From Psychrosphaera aestuarii (GTDB lineage: Bacteria > Pseudomonadota > Gammaproteobacteria > Enterobacterales > Alteromonadaceae), in the NCBI RefSeq assembly GCF_017948405.1, contig NZ_CP072844.1, positions 620,001 through 684,000 of the forward strand: a DNA stretch of 64,000 nucleotides, read 5' to 3'. The notes below the pieces were generated by a model, which worked only from the letters and a program-made list of their open reading frames with translations, did not search any database and was not told the origin of the DNA. The position numbers were made by a program, and so were the translations under genes. Of this stretch, positions 24,171 through 33,560 are shown piece by piece; within the stretch, counting starts at the first letter, position 1, and each line of letters starts with the position of its first letter.

Positions 24171-26993
24171 TTAGTGAGCTTCATCCCAGTTGTCACCTTG
24201 GCCAGCTTCCGCTGTTAAAGGGACATCTAATTCTGCGGCTTGTTCCATTTGCTCAATTAGCTTTGGCACCAACTCATCAACTTTTTCTGTTGTTATTTCA
24301 AATACCAATTCATCGTGCACTTGCATAACCATCTTTACATCATTCTGTGCATTATCAATGATCCATTGATCAACCGTTAGCATGGCTCTTTTGATAATAT
24401 CTGCAGCTGTACCTTGCATTGGTGCATTTATCGCAGCGCGTTCAGCCGCTTTTTTACGCATATTATTTCTTGCGTTAATGTCAGGTAAATAAAGTCGGCG
24501 ACCAAATACCGTTTCAACATAACCATTTGCCAGTGCATTTTGTCGTGTAGTTTCCATGTAAGTTAATACACCAGGAAAGCGTTCAAAATATTTATTGATA
24601 TAGTCTTGTGCTTGACCTCGCGCAATATCTAGCTGGTTAGCTAAGCCAAATGCTGACATACCATAAATTAACCCGAAGTTAACCGCTTTTGCTGCACGAC
24701 GTTGTTCTGTTGTTACTTCATCAAATGGTGTAGCAAAAACCTCAGATGCCGTTGTTTTATGAATATCTAAGTTATTAGCAAAGGCATCAAGTAAGGCTTT
24801 ATCTCCACTTAAATGCGCCATAATTCTTAATTCGATTTGTGAATAATCGATAGCGACAACCTTTTTCCCCTCAGGAGCAATAAATGCCTTTCGAATTCGT
24901 CGACCATTTTCGTTTCGAATTGGAATATTCTGCAGGTTAGGATCGGTAGAGCTTAATCTTCCTGTTGCTGCGATGGCTTGATGATACGAAGTATGCAAAC
25001 GACCAGTGGCAGACTTAACCATGGTCGGTAACTTGTCCGTGTAGGTGGATTTTAGTTTACTCAAGCCTCGATATTCGATAATTAACTTTGGTAATTCGTA
25101 TTTATGAGCTAGTTCTTGTAATACGTCTTCTGCTGTTGAGGGCGCACCTTTAGGCGTTTTTTTGATAACCGGCAACTCAAGCTTGTTAAATAAAATTTCT
25201 TGTAGTTGTTTGGGGGAGCCCAAATTAAACACTTCACCGGCAACATCATGCGCTTGTTGCTCAAGTGTTTGTAGTTTCCCTTCAAACTCACTACTTAATT
25301 CATGCAATACATCAGAGTTTATCAATACGCCGTTTTGCTCTACTTTTGAGAGAATTGGCATTAACGGCAATTCTATATCATTAAATACAGCATTTAATTT
25401 AGGCTCATTACGTAGTTTTTCTGAAAAATAATTGTATAGTCGTAACGTAACGTCAGCATCTTCTGCGGCATAAGGTGCTGCTTGGTCTAATGGTATTTTG
25501 TTAAAGGTGATTTGTTTTGCACCTTTTCCTGCAATATCTTCAAACGAGATACAATTATGCCCTAAATACTTAAGTGCTAAACTGTCCATGTCGTGGCGGG
25601 TAGACGTGCTATTAAATACATATGATTGCAACATAGTATCACCGACGACACCGGCAATAACTAGGGAGTATTTAGCCAAAACATTAATATCATATTTTAA
25701 GTTTTGTCCCACTTTACTTATGGTTTTGTCTTCTAATAGTTGCTTTAAGCTAGGCTTAATATCTTCAAGTGATATTTGTTCAGGCGCACCTTCATAATCA
25801 TGAGCTAATGGAATATAAGCTGCCTTTATTTTACTTTCGTATTTATAAGCAACAGAAAAGCCGACCAATTCAGCTTCCATATAATCTAAAGATGTTGTTT
25901 CGGTATCAAAGGCAAATAAACCGGCCTCTTTAATTTCTTTTAGGCAAGCTTGCCAATCTTCAATAGAAAATAAGGTTTGATATTGGCTACGATCAAGCGT
26001 TATAGCCTGTATTGCTGGTTCATCATGGTTACTGGAGTTTGTAGCATCAGCCTTACTAGATGGCTTGCCCTTTGATGGTGCTGATGTTTGGGATTCTTGT
26101 CCCGATAAAATTTCTTTTAGCCATCGTTTAAACTCACATTCTTTAAATAACTCGGCAAGTTCGTCTTTATTTGGTTTCTCCAAATGCATTAATTCATCGG
26201 TAATACCGTGTTCAACATCTAGTTTAATGGTGGCGAGTTCATATGAAAGTAATAGTTGTTCTTTGTGCTCTTCGAGCTTTTTAGCCATGGTTTTTGAACC
26301 ACGGAAACCAAGATCAGCAACCTTATCTAAATTCTCATAAATAGACTGAATACTGCCAAGGCCTTGTATTAATGCGACAGCTGTTTTTTCACCAACACCT
26401 GGAACGCCAGGAATGTTATCAACCTTATCACCCATTAGCGCAAGGTAATCAATAATCAATTCAGGTGGTATGCCAAATTTATCAACGACACCATCGGGAT
26501 CCATTACAGTATTTGTCATCGTATTAATTAAGGTGACGTGTTGATTAACCAACTGCGCCATATCTTTATCGCCAGTACTAATTAATACATCATTACCCTT
26601 TTTAGACTGCTCATCTGCAATCGTGCCAATAACATCATCGGCCTCAACGCCCTCAATAGCGATCAACGGCAACCCCATTGCTTTAATAATCTTATGCAGA
26701 GGCTCAATTTGATATCGCAAATCATCAGGCATAGGTGGACGATTCGCTTTATATTCGCTGTACATTTCGTTTCTAAACGTGGGGCCTTTGGCATCAAAGA
26801 TCACTATCATACGTTCAGGAGAGTATTGCTTTACAAGACTTTTCAGCATGTTCACCACACCGTATATAGCGCCGGTCGCTTCACCCTTAGAATTTGTTAG
26901 GTGTGGCGGCGAGTGATAAGCACGAAATAAATAGGAGGAGCCGTCAACTAAAACCAGTGGCTTATAAGCTGATGATAAGTCTTGTTTTGTCAT
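24171..26993 (-). CDS. polA: DNA polymerase I
   Basis: A 940-residue enzyme with all three domains. The 5'-3' nuclease (about 1-300) has LVLVDGSSYLFRAYHSPP and GVEADDVIGTIA. The proofreading domain (about 340-530) retains FDTETTSLDYMEAE and YAAEDADVTLRLY. The polymerase domain has motif A AIDYSQIELRIMAHLSGD, motif B RRAAKAVNFGLIYGMSAFGL and motif C MQVHDELVFE. It fills gaps and removes RNA primers in repair and replication. A Ser/Lys-rich linker near 300-325 is slightly expanded. Confidence 0.98.
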   Translation of the reverse strand: MTKQDLSSAYKPLVLVDGSSYLFRAYHSPPHLTNSKGEATGAIYGVVNMLKSLVKQYSPERMIVIFDAKGPTFRNEMYSEYKANRPPMPDDLRYQIEPLHKIIKAMGLPLIAIEGVEADDVIGTIADEQSKKGNDVLISTGDKDMAQLVNQHVTLINTMTNTVMDPDGVVDKFGIPPELIIDYLALMGDKVDNIPGVPGVGEKTAVALIQGLGSIQSIYENLDKVADLGFRGSKTMAKKLEEHKEQLLLSYELATIKLDVEHGITDELMHLEKPNKDELAELFKECEFKRWLKEILSGQESQTSAPSKGKPSSKADATNSSNHDEPAIQAITLDRSQYQTLFSIEDWQACLKEIKEAGLFAFDTETTSLDYMEAELVGFSVAYKYESKIKAAYIPLAHDYEGAPEQISLEDIKPSLKQLLEDKTISKVGQNLKYDINVLAKYSLVIAGVVGDTMLQSYVFNSTSTRHDMDSLALKYLGHNCISFEDIAGKGAKQITFNKIPLDQAAPYAAEDADVTLRLYNYFSEKLRNEPKLNAVFNDIELPLMPILSKVEQNGVLINSDVLHELSSEFEGKLQTLEQQAHDVAGEVFNLGSPKQLQEILFNKLELPVIKKTPKGAPSTAEDVLQELAHKYELPKLIIEYRGLSKLKSTYTDKLPTMVKSATGRLHTSYHQAIAATGRLSSTDPNLQNIPIRNENGRRIRKAFIAPEGKKVVAIDYSQIELRIMAHLSGDKALLDAFANNLDIHKTTASEVFATPFDEVTTEQRRAAKAVNFGLIYGMSAFGLANQLDIARGQAQDYINKYFERFPGVLTYMETTRQNALANGYVETVFGRRLYLPDINARNNMRKKAAERAAINAPMQGTAADIIKRAMLTVDQWIIDNAQNDVKMVMQVHDELVFEITTEKVDELVPKLIEQMEQAAELDVPLTAEAGQGDNWDEAH

Positions 26994-27590
26994 GTGGATT
27001 GTTTCCGTGTCGCTTTGGATAAATTGGTGAATAAGAATGCCATAAAGATTGTAAAGTCGCCATATATATGAGGTGCGCAGAAAGTCAGCAAGTGTTAATA
27101 AATATCACTTCCTGTGGATAACTTAGTTGATAAGTACAATAAACCTTGGCAATCAGGCGGTTAATCCTTAGCTGGCCAATAGGAACATTATCTAGAAAAA
27201 CTACGCAGTGTTCCGCTTTTATTATTGTTGTTCTACAGCGAATACCAGTGAAAATTTGAGGGCATTCAGAAAGCTCAAAATCGATTTATTTCGAGCGGAT
27301 TGATAATTTACACTCGAATATTAAATTGATCCAGTTTTTTAGAGAAAAAAACTGATCTTTTTTTTGGATCCTATTTTAGTGCCTACTAAACGCCCATTTT
27401 TAAAGGTTTGTGTAGAAATAGCGTGGATCATTTGTGGTACAAACAATAAGATCAATGCTATATTTTATTTGAAAAAAATTAACGTCTACCTAAAATTTAT
27501 CAGTAATAACTAAGGTTATATATTGCAAGGGTTTACCCAATAGGTAGAATGTACAAAGTATAAAATTCTATCCCATAAGGTGAATTCAAA
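26994..27590. other. 597-bp gap between polA and cytochrome c5
   Basis: No protein gene seen. It must contain the divergent promoters of polA and the c5 gene. A hairpin at 27328-27357 (AGTTTTTT / AAAAAACT, flanked by GATC on both sides) is followed by eight T. It could be a weak plus-strand terminator or a chance AT-rich palindrome. Confidence 0.45.
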
Positions 27591-27986
27591 ATGATCAAAA
27601 TGCTTTTGACCATAGTGACAGTGTTTGCAGTTATGACCGCAAATGCATCAACTGATAAAAAAACTGAAATTGAAAAACGTATTAAGCCAGTTGGCCAAGT
27701 TTATATTGCCGGCGCTGAGCCCGTAGCCGCGGTTGCAACAGGCCCACGTTCAGGTGAGCAAGTTTATCAAAGTTCATGTGCAGCTTGTCACGGTGCCGGT
27801 ATCATGGGCGCGCCTAAGATGGGTGATGCAGGTGCTTGGTCTCCTCGTGTTGCACAGGGTATGGATGTGTTAGCGCAGCATGCAATTAATGGTTTTAATG
27901 CAATGCCAGCAAAAGGTGGTTGTGTTGCGTGTTCAGATGATGAAATTAAAGCGGCAATTGTCTATATGGTTGATGCTTCTAAATAG
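27591..27986 (+). CDS. Cytochrome c5 family protein
   Basis: A 131-residue periplasmic monohaem cytochrome. A signal peptide ends near ANASTD. The haem site CAACHGAG is at about residues 63-70. The c5 hallmark follows: NAMPAKGGCVACSDDEIKAA, in which the two extra cysteines form the typical disulfide and the Met is the axial ligand. It carries electrons between the quinol-oxidising chain and terminal reductases or oxidases. It stands alone and ends at a shared terminator with rep. Confidence 0.93.
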   Translation: MIKMLLTIVTVFAVMTANASTDKKTEIEKRIKPVGQVYIAGAEPVAAVATGPRSGEQVYQSSCAACHGAGIMGAPKMGDAGAWSPRVAQGMDVLAQHAINGFNAMPAKGGCVACSDDEIKAAIVYMVDASK

Positions 27987-28030
27987 GAAGCGCATGCTGG
28001 TTATTAGTTGACCCTAATTTATCGAAACAA

Positions 28031-28054
28031 AAAAGCTCCTTATATAGGAGCTTT
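28031..28054. terminator. Bidirectional terminator between cytochrome c5 and rep
   Basis: AAAAGCTCC / GGAGCTTTT with an AT loop, with A and T runs on either side, between two convergent genes. Confidence 0.9.
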
Positions 28055-28061
28055 TTTTTCA

Positions 28062-30074
28062 CTATTTTTTTAGTAGCGATCTTAAATTTGCAATATTTGC
28101 TTTGTTCTTTTCTTTACGTTCGGCTTCAGGGATGGCTTGCCCTAATTTTTCCCAACGAAGATCTTTTTGATCAAGCTCTTCTAAAAATCTAGATGGTTCT
28201 GTGGTAATAGTTTCACCATATTGACGCCGTTCTTTTGCATAAGTTAAAAATAAGCGTTGTTGGGCACGAGTAACACCTACGTAGGCAAGTCTGCGTTCCT
28301 CTTCGACATTATCCTCATCAATGCTTGATTGGTGAGGTAGTAAGCCTTCTTCCATACCAACCATAAATACATATGGGTATTCTAAGCCTTTTGAAGCGTG
28401 CATCGTCATTAGCTGTACTTGGTTATTAGCTTCTTCTTCTTCGTTACGTTCCATCATGTCGCGTAATGTTAATTTACTCACCACTTCAGCAAGTGTTAAT
28501 GGCTCATGCTCATCATCGCCATCTAACATTTGGGTAATCCAGCTATAGAGTTCACTGACGTTTTTCATACGCATTTCGGCGGCTTTAGGCGATGAACTAG
28601 TTTCAAACAACCAGTCTTCGTAATGAATGCCTTTCATTAGATCTTTTACCGCTTCTTTTGGATCACTACGAACCACTTGATCGCTTAACTCTACAAACCA
28701 GCGAGTAAAATATTGAATCGCATTTTTCGCAGGTCCGTTGATCATGCCTAAGAAGGCGTTATCAAATGCGGCTTCAAATAAACTGCAATGTCGATCATTT
28801 GATAATATGCCTAACTTCTCTAAGGTAGCTGGCCCTATTTGTCGCCTCGGCGTATTGATAATTCGTAAAAACGCATTGTCGTCATCTTGATTCACCAATA
28901 ATCGTAAATAGGCCATGATGTCCTTGATTTCGGCCCGAGAGAAAAAGCTCGTTCCGCCACTTATTTTGTATGGAATGCGGTTTGATGTTAATAACTTTTC
29001 AAAAATGCGACTTTGATGATTGCCACGATACAAGATTGCATAGTCACCGTAATTGGTTTTATTAGTAAAGCGATGGCCAATGATTTCAGCGATGACTCGC
29101 TCCGCTTCGTTGTCTTCATTTTTAGTTTGAATAACACGAATGGGCTCACCGTATTCCATATTTGTTTTTAGCTTTTTATCGAATACGTGTGGGTTTTTAT
29201 CAATTAATACGTTAGCCGCGTGCAACACACATCCAACGGAACGATAGTTTTGTTCTAATTTAATTAAATTTAAATTAGGGAAATCTTTGCTTAGTAAAAC
29301 TAAATTTTGTGGTTTTGCGCCGCGCCAAGAATAAATGGACTGGTCATCGTCACCTACAACAGTAAAATGTGCGCGTTTTCCGACTAGCGACTTTACCAAT
29401 TCATATTGGCTTGTATTGGTATCTTGATATTCATCAACCAATAAGTAGCGAATTTTGTCCTGCCAACGAGCACGAACCTCATCGTTTGTTTTAAATAGTA
29501 AGGTGGGTATCAAAATAAGATCGTCAAAATCTAACGCATTGTAAGCTCTTAGTTGATTTTGATAGCGCATGTAAAGTTCTGCATATAACGCAGATTCAGA
29601 GTCAGTCGCTTCGGCCACGGCTTGTTTAGGCAAAATAAGATCGTTTTTCCAGCTCGAAATACGATTAATAAGCTGATAAATGCTTTCTTTGTCTTCTTGT
29701 AACTCAGGCTCTGTCAGTTCTTTTAACAGCGAAAAGCAGTCTTGATCGTCAAATAAAGAAAAGTTTTTCTTAAATCCTAGTATTTTTATTTCTTTTTTTA
29801 TGACATCCAAGCCAAGTGTATGGAAGGTTGAGATCCGTAAGCCTTTGATCTTACTTTTATCCATAGATGCGGCAATACGTTCACGCATTTCTTTAGCGGC
29901 TTTATTAGTGAAAGTTACCGCCGCTATATTTTTGGCGTTGTAGCCATGATTTTCTATAAGGTGAGTAATTTTATTAATAATTACTCGTGTTTTACCTGAA
30001 CCTGCGCCGGCTAAAACGAGGCATGGGCCACTTACATAATTAACAGCAGATTCTTGTTCAGGGTTTAAACGCAT
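28062..30074 (-). CDS. rep: ATP-dependent DNA helicase Rep
   Basis: A 670-residue superfamily 1A 3'-5' helicase of Rep length. Seen: [20 protein letters not shown], Walker [24 protein letters not shown] (motif Ia), [10 protein letters not shown] (motif II), [15 protein letters not shown] (motif III), KLEQNYRS (motif IV), [20 protein letters not shown] (motif V), and [14 protein letters not shown] (motif VI). Rep clears proteins from DNA ahead of the replisome. UvrD is about 720 residues and ends differently, so Rep is preferred. Confidence 0.95.
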   Translation of the reverse strand: MRLNPEQESAVNYVSGPCLVLAGAGSGKTRVIINKITHLIENHGYNAKNIAAVTFTNKAAKEMRERIAASMDKSKIKGLRISTFHTLGLDVIKKEIKILGFKKNFSLFDDQDCFSLLKELTEPELQEDKESIYQLINRISSWKNDLILPKQAVAEATDSESALYAELYMRYQNQLRAYNALDFDDLILIPTLLFKTNDEVRARWQDKIRYLLVDEYQDTNTSQYELVKSLVGKRAHFTVVGDDDQSIYSWRGAKPQNLVLLSKDFPNLNLIKLEQNYRSVGCVLHAANVLIDKNPHVFDKKLKTNMEYGEPIRVIQTKNEDNEAERVIAEIIGHRFTNKTNYGDYAILYRGNHQSRIFEKLLTSNRIPYKISGGTSFFSRAEIKDIMAYLRLLVNQDDDNAFLRIINTPRRQIGPATLEKLGILSNDRHCSLFEAAFDNAFLGMINGPAKNAIQYFTRWFVELSDQVVRSDPKEAVKDLMKGIHYEDWLFETSSSPKAAEMRMKNVSELYSWITQMLDGDDEHEPLTLAEVVSKLTLRDMMERNEEEEANNQVQLMTMHASKGLEYPYVFMVGMEEGLLPHQSSIDEDNVEEERRLAYVGVTRAQQRLFLTYAKERRQYGETITTEPSRFLEELDQKDLRWEKLGQAIPEAERKEKNKANIANLRSLLKK

Positions 30075-30241
30075 TAAATTTGAGCACCTTATAAATTAGC
30101 GCGACATGATAACAAAATAGCAGCGAGTTTCGCATTAGAGAATGTACCCAAACGAATAATAATTTTTGCTTTTGAAGTGTTCATTTATTCGACTACAATG
30201 TATGGGCTTATTCGCTGTTATCTATGAAAAGAGGATTTATC

Positions 30242-31795
30242 ATGAAAAAATCAGCAGTATCTTTGGCCATCACCCTTGGCTTATTTAGTACTTCAGCATT
30301 CGCTGTCGATAGTTTTGTTCAGTCAGCAAGAAACTTAGGTAGCGGTGGAGCTGGTCTTACTTACGCTCACTGGTCATCTGCTGCAAATTATAATCCAGCC
30401 TTATTAGGCACAGCCGCAGGTACTGACAACGACTTTTTCTTTGTTTTGAATGCAACGGGACGTGTTGCAGATACAAAAGATGACGGCGATAGCATAGATT
30501 TATTTGAAAGTTTAGAGGAAGAAGTATCTAACTTTGAAGACCTCGATAACTTAGACCTACTTGAAGGCGACGTACAAAGTCTTCAAAACACTATAGATAC
30601 AGCCAATCGAATAGTATCTAACTTTGAAGACCTAGATGGTGCTGGCCTGCAGAGCACACTAGGCTTTAACGCGGGTTTTGGTATGGCGTTTGAACGTGTT
30701 GCTATTTCATTTAACGCGATGGTTAAGTTTGATGTTGGCGGTACGGGTGACATCTCACAGAGCGATATCGATTTATTAAGACGTTACACAGGGCTTGGCC
30801 AAACGTTGTTAACGAATGTTCGTCCGTTATATGATACAGCTTTAGCTTATGAGTCAGAGTTTGAAGCGCTACAAGCTGAATTAGAAGCCTTACAAAATAG
30901 CGGTACTGCAACGCAAGATGAAATAAATAGAGCACAAGAACTTGCCGATGAAGCCGAAGTGCTTTTCACGCAAGCTGAACAATTAGCTGAAGACGCTAAG
31001 TTAGACCAAACGACGTTAGAAAATGACTATGGCGATATTTTTGATCAAAACAGTCAAAGCATAGTATTTAACGAAGATGAGCTAGACTCAAAGGCGCGTT
31101 TTGCCGCGATAGGTTGGGCCGAAGGTGGCGTGACATTGGCGTCGAACTGGAAGCTAGAATCAGAAAAAACATTAAGTGTTGGTGCGACGGTAAAAGCGGT
31201 ACGCTTAGAGTTTATTGACTATCAATCAGCGTCATCTGACTTTGATGAAGATAATATTGATGGTGATGATTACCGCAGTACAAAAGACTTTGTTACCGCT
31301 GATTTTGGCGCAATTTTGGCGATGGATAACATGGACAAGTGGCGTATCGGTGTAACGGTTAAAAATATTATTGGCGAAGAGATTGAGTCTCGTCAAGAAA
31401 CATTAAAGCCAGGTCAAGAGTCATTAATCTATAAAGTTGAACCACAAATTCGAGTTGGAACTAGTTATAACGCAGGTTGGATTCGGCTAGCTGCTGATAT
31501 TGACTTAACTGAGTCTAGAGGACCTGAGTTTGCTAATGGCGATCAGTTTTTCCGCGGTAGCCAGTATGCCAGTTTTGGTGCAGTGTTAAATGCATACGAC
31601 TTTTTAGAGTTGCGCGCCGGTTATCGTCATAACTTAGCGGATAAGGTTGGTAACTCTACATCAGACGAAAGTGATGGCCTAATTACCGTCGGCGCAGGCT
31701 TATACTTAGCCGGCATTCAGTTTGATCTAGGTTTGCAAGCTTCACCTGAGTTAGATGATGTTGGTGGTGGTTTACAAGCAATGATCACTTGGTAA
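30242..31795 (+). CDS. TraF-like outer-membrane beta-barrel protein (TraF_2 family)
   Basis: The start at 30242 (517 residues) follows AAGAGG and begins a clean signal peptide MKKSAVSLAITLGLFSTSAF cut near AFA-VDS; an ATG 18 bases upstream is less likely. The pattern ARNLGSGGAGLTYAHWSSAA, NYNPALLG and repeated strands ending in a terminal aromatic-rich strand (LQAMITW) fit the TraF_2/FadL-like barrel family, often annotated as conjugal transfer protein TraF without conjugation nearby. An acidic coiled-coil segment at about 200-265 (ALQAELEALQNSG, QELADEAEVLFTQAEQLAED) is inserted in the barrel. No conjugation genes are near. Confidence 0.8.
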   Translation: MKKSAVSLAITLGLFSTSAFAVDSFVQSARNLGSGGAGLTYAHWSSAANYNPALLGTAAGTDNDFFFVLNATGRVADTKDDGDSIDLFESLEEEVSNFEDLDNLDLLEGDVQSLQNTIDTANRIVSNFEDLDGAGLQSTLGFNAGFGMAFERVAISFNAMVKFDVGGTGDISQSDIDLLRRYTGLGQTLLTNVRPLYDTALAYESEFEALQAELEALQNSGTATQDEINRAQELADEAEVLFTQAEQLAEDAKLDQTTLENDYGDIFDQNSQSIVFNEDELDSKARFAAIGWAEGGVTLASNWKLESEKTLSVGATVKAVRLEFIDYQSASSDFDEDNIDGDDYRSTKDFVTADFGAILAMDNMDKWRIGVTVKNIIGEEIESRQETLKPGQESLIYKVEPQIRVGTSYNAGWIRLAADIDLTESRGPEFANGDQFFRGSQYASFGAVLNAYDFLELRAGYRHNLADKVGNSTSDESDGLITVGAGLYLAGIQFDLGLQASPELDDVGGGLQAMITW

Positions 31796-31853
31796 TATTC
31801 AAACGTAAGATTAAGTTAAGAAATTGACCTAGACTTACCGTATTTCAATAATT

Positions 31854-31879
31854 AAAGGTCAGCAATGCTGGCCTTTTTT
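31854..31879 (+). terminator. Terminator after the TraF-like gene
   Basis: GGTCAGC / GCTGGCC stem (one G-T pair) followed by six T. Confidence 0.85.
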
Positions 31880-31926
31880 ATTGCAGCAATTACAATGAGC
31901 ACAGCAAAAATGATTAAGGTACTAAA

Positions 31927-32193
31927 ATGATAGATGCAAAAAAGATTGAGCAATTTGCTGCTCAAGTTGCGGATGCATTGCCTGCTGGTGTTAAAACTAT
32001 GGCGGACAATGTTGAAGATAAAGTTAAAACAGTATTGCAGAATAAACTTTCACAACTCGATGTGGTCAGTCGTGAAGAGTTTGACGTACAAACTCAGGTT
32101 TTAGCGCGGACACGTGCCAAATTAGAAGCGTTAGAAAAAGAAGTTTCTGAGCTAAAAGCGTCATTAGAGAGCGGCGTGTCTAATAAAGAATAA
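31927..32193 (+). CDS. ubiK: Ubiquinone biosynthesis accessory factor UbiK
   Basis: An 88-residue protein of the BMFP/YqiC family. An amphipathic N-terminal helix (MIDAKKIEQFAAQVADALPA) and a C-terminal coiled coil (RTRAKLEALEKEVSELKASL) match UbiK, which trimerises and binds membranes. It supports the cytoplasmic ubiquinone assembly with UbiJ under aerobic conditions. The gene stands alone. Confidence 0.9.
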   Translation: MIDAKKIEQFAAQVADALPAGVKTMADNVEDKVKTVLQNKLSQLDVVSREEFDVQTQVLARTRAKLEALEKEVSELKASLESGVSNKE

Positions 32194-32244
32194 GCTTATT
32201 TTGCTATATTTAGGCCGTAACAGGCCCACAAATAAAGGGTGGTA

Positions 32245-33474
32245 TTAATCGTATACCACTTTATTTTTTCCTTGTTCTTTTGCTTTATATAAAAGTTGGT
32301 CCGCGTGTATTAATAGGCCGTCTAATCTCTCACGTTTATCTTTACAAACGCCAATACTGACAGTGCAATTTATTGTTCGCTCACCGATATCAATATTTTT
32401 ATTGGCAAGTTCAGATCTAAAGCGCTCTAATTTTTCTGCTGCATCAGTCAAGTCCATTTCAGATAAAAAGACACTAAATTCTTCGCCTCCCAATCGGGCA
32501 ACTATATAATCTTGGCCAAAGTGCTGTTTTAACAGCTCAGAGATCGTTTTTAATACAATATCACCTGCATCATGACCATATGTGTCGTTAATAACTTTAA
32601 AATTGTCAATATCCATCATGGCGATGGTCGCCGATTGTTGTGATTGGATTATTGGCTGAACGGTGTCAAAGAAATAACGACGATTTGCTAACCCCGTTAA
32701 ATAATCGGTGTTGGCTTGTTTTCTGATAATGTCGATACTTTGTACGTATTCAATATTCTGTACAACTCGACAGTAAAACTCTTCTAAACAAAATGGTTTT
32801 CGTAAAAAGTCGTTCGCACCATTTTTGATAAATTTTGCAGTAAGTGACTGTGACGCATTACCCGAAATACCAATAATACCGACTTCTTCTTTGGTAAAGT
32901 TTGCTCTTATTTCGTTGCATAACTCTATGCCGTCCATATTGGGCATTTCTTTGTCGGTAACAACCAGTTTAATATCTGGGTTTTCCTTAAGTGTAGCCAA
33001 TGCAGATAAGCCAGAATCAGCAAGCAAAACTGTAAAGTTATGACGAGTTAACAGCTGCTTTAGGTAGTTTCTGGTGATGCCAGAGTCATCAACAACAAGT
33101 ATTTTAATATGATGATTAGTTTGTAGTTTAATAACTAGAGCGAGTAAATATTGAAAGGCTTGTTTACTTTCTTTAGTAATATAATCGATTACGGGTAGTT
33201 TAAGAATGTGCTCACGTATTTTATCGTCGAGCATACCAGTCATAACAATGCCCGGCACATTTTTCGATAAAACGTAATCGATAGCTTCACCGTTTTGAGC
33301 GTCTGGCAGACTGTAATCGATTACAGCGCAAAAGAAGTCATCAAACTGAGAGGAAAGCTGTTTTACTTCCGCAAAAGTTGTTGCTACTACTGGGTCTAAT
33401 CCGGCCTTTATGGCAATACTTTTATGCAATGCAATAATTGGCAGACTATCCTCAACAATTAGAATTTTCTTCAT
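32245..33474 (-). CDS. Response regulator with two receiver domains and a GGDEF domain
   Basis: A 409-residue protein. Receiver 1 (about 1-115) has IVEDS, the phospho-acceptor in AVIDYSLPD and the Lys in DYITKES. Receiver 2 (about 122-240) has LVVDDSGITR, VVTDKEMPNMDG and FLRKPF. The diguanylate cyclase domain (about 250-409) has DYLTGLANRRYFF, MDIDNFKVINDTYGHDAGD and the active-site loop RLGGEEF, so it should make cyclic di-GMP. No inhibitory RxxD is seen five residues before GGEEF. It has no linked kinase in the window. Confidence 0.93.
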   Translation of the reverse strand: MKKILIVEDSLPIIALHKSIAIKAGLDPVVATTFAEVKQLSSQFDDFFCAVIDYSLPDAQNGEAIDYVLSKNVPGIVMTGMLDDKIREHILKLPVIDYITKESKQAFQYLLALVIKLQTNHHIKILVVDDSGITRNYLKQLLTRHNFTVLLADSGLSALATLKENPDIKLVVTDKEMPNMDGIELCNEIRANFTKEEVGIIGISGNASQSLTAKFIKNGANDFLRKPFCLEEFYCRVVQNIEYVQSIDIIRKQANTDYLTGLANRRYFFDTVQPIIQSQQSATIAMMDIDNFKVINDTYGHDAGDIVLKTISELLKQHFGQDYIVARLGGEEFSVFLSEMDLTDAAEKLERFRSELANKNIDIGERTINCTVSIGVCKDKRERLDGLLIHADQLLYKAKEQGKNKVVYD

Positions 33475-33560
33475 GCACTCCGCTTCTAGTCATTTTAACA
33501 ATAGAATCATTTCTATAATCTAGCTGTAAAGTATTGTTTATATGTTTAAAAATTGCAATG

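Noticed and set aside
30242..31795. A conjugation gene on the strength of the TraF name
   Set aside because: No other transfer genes, relaxase or origin are in the window; the family occurs widely as an outer-membrane barrel.
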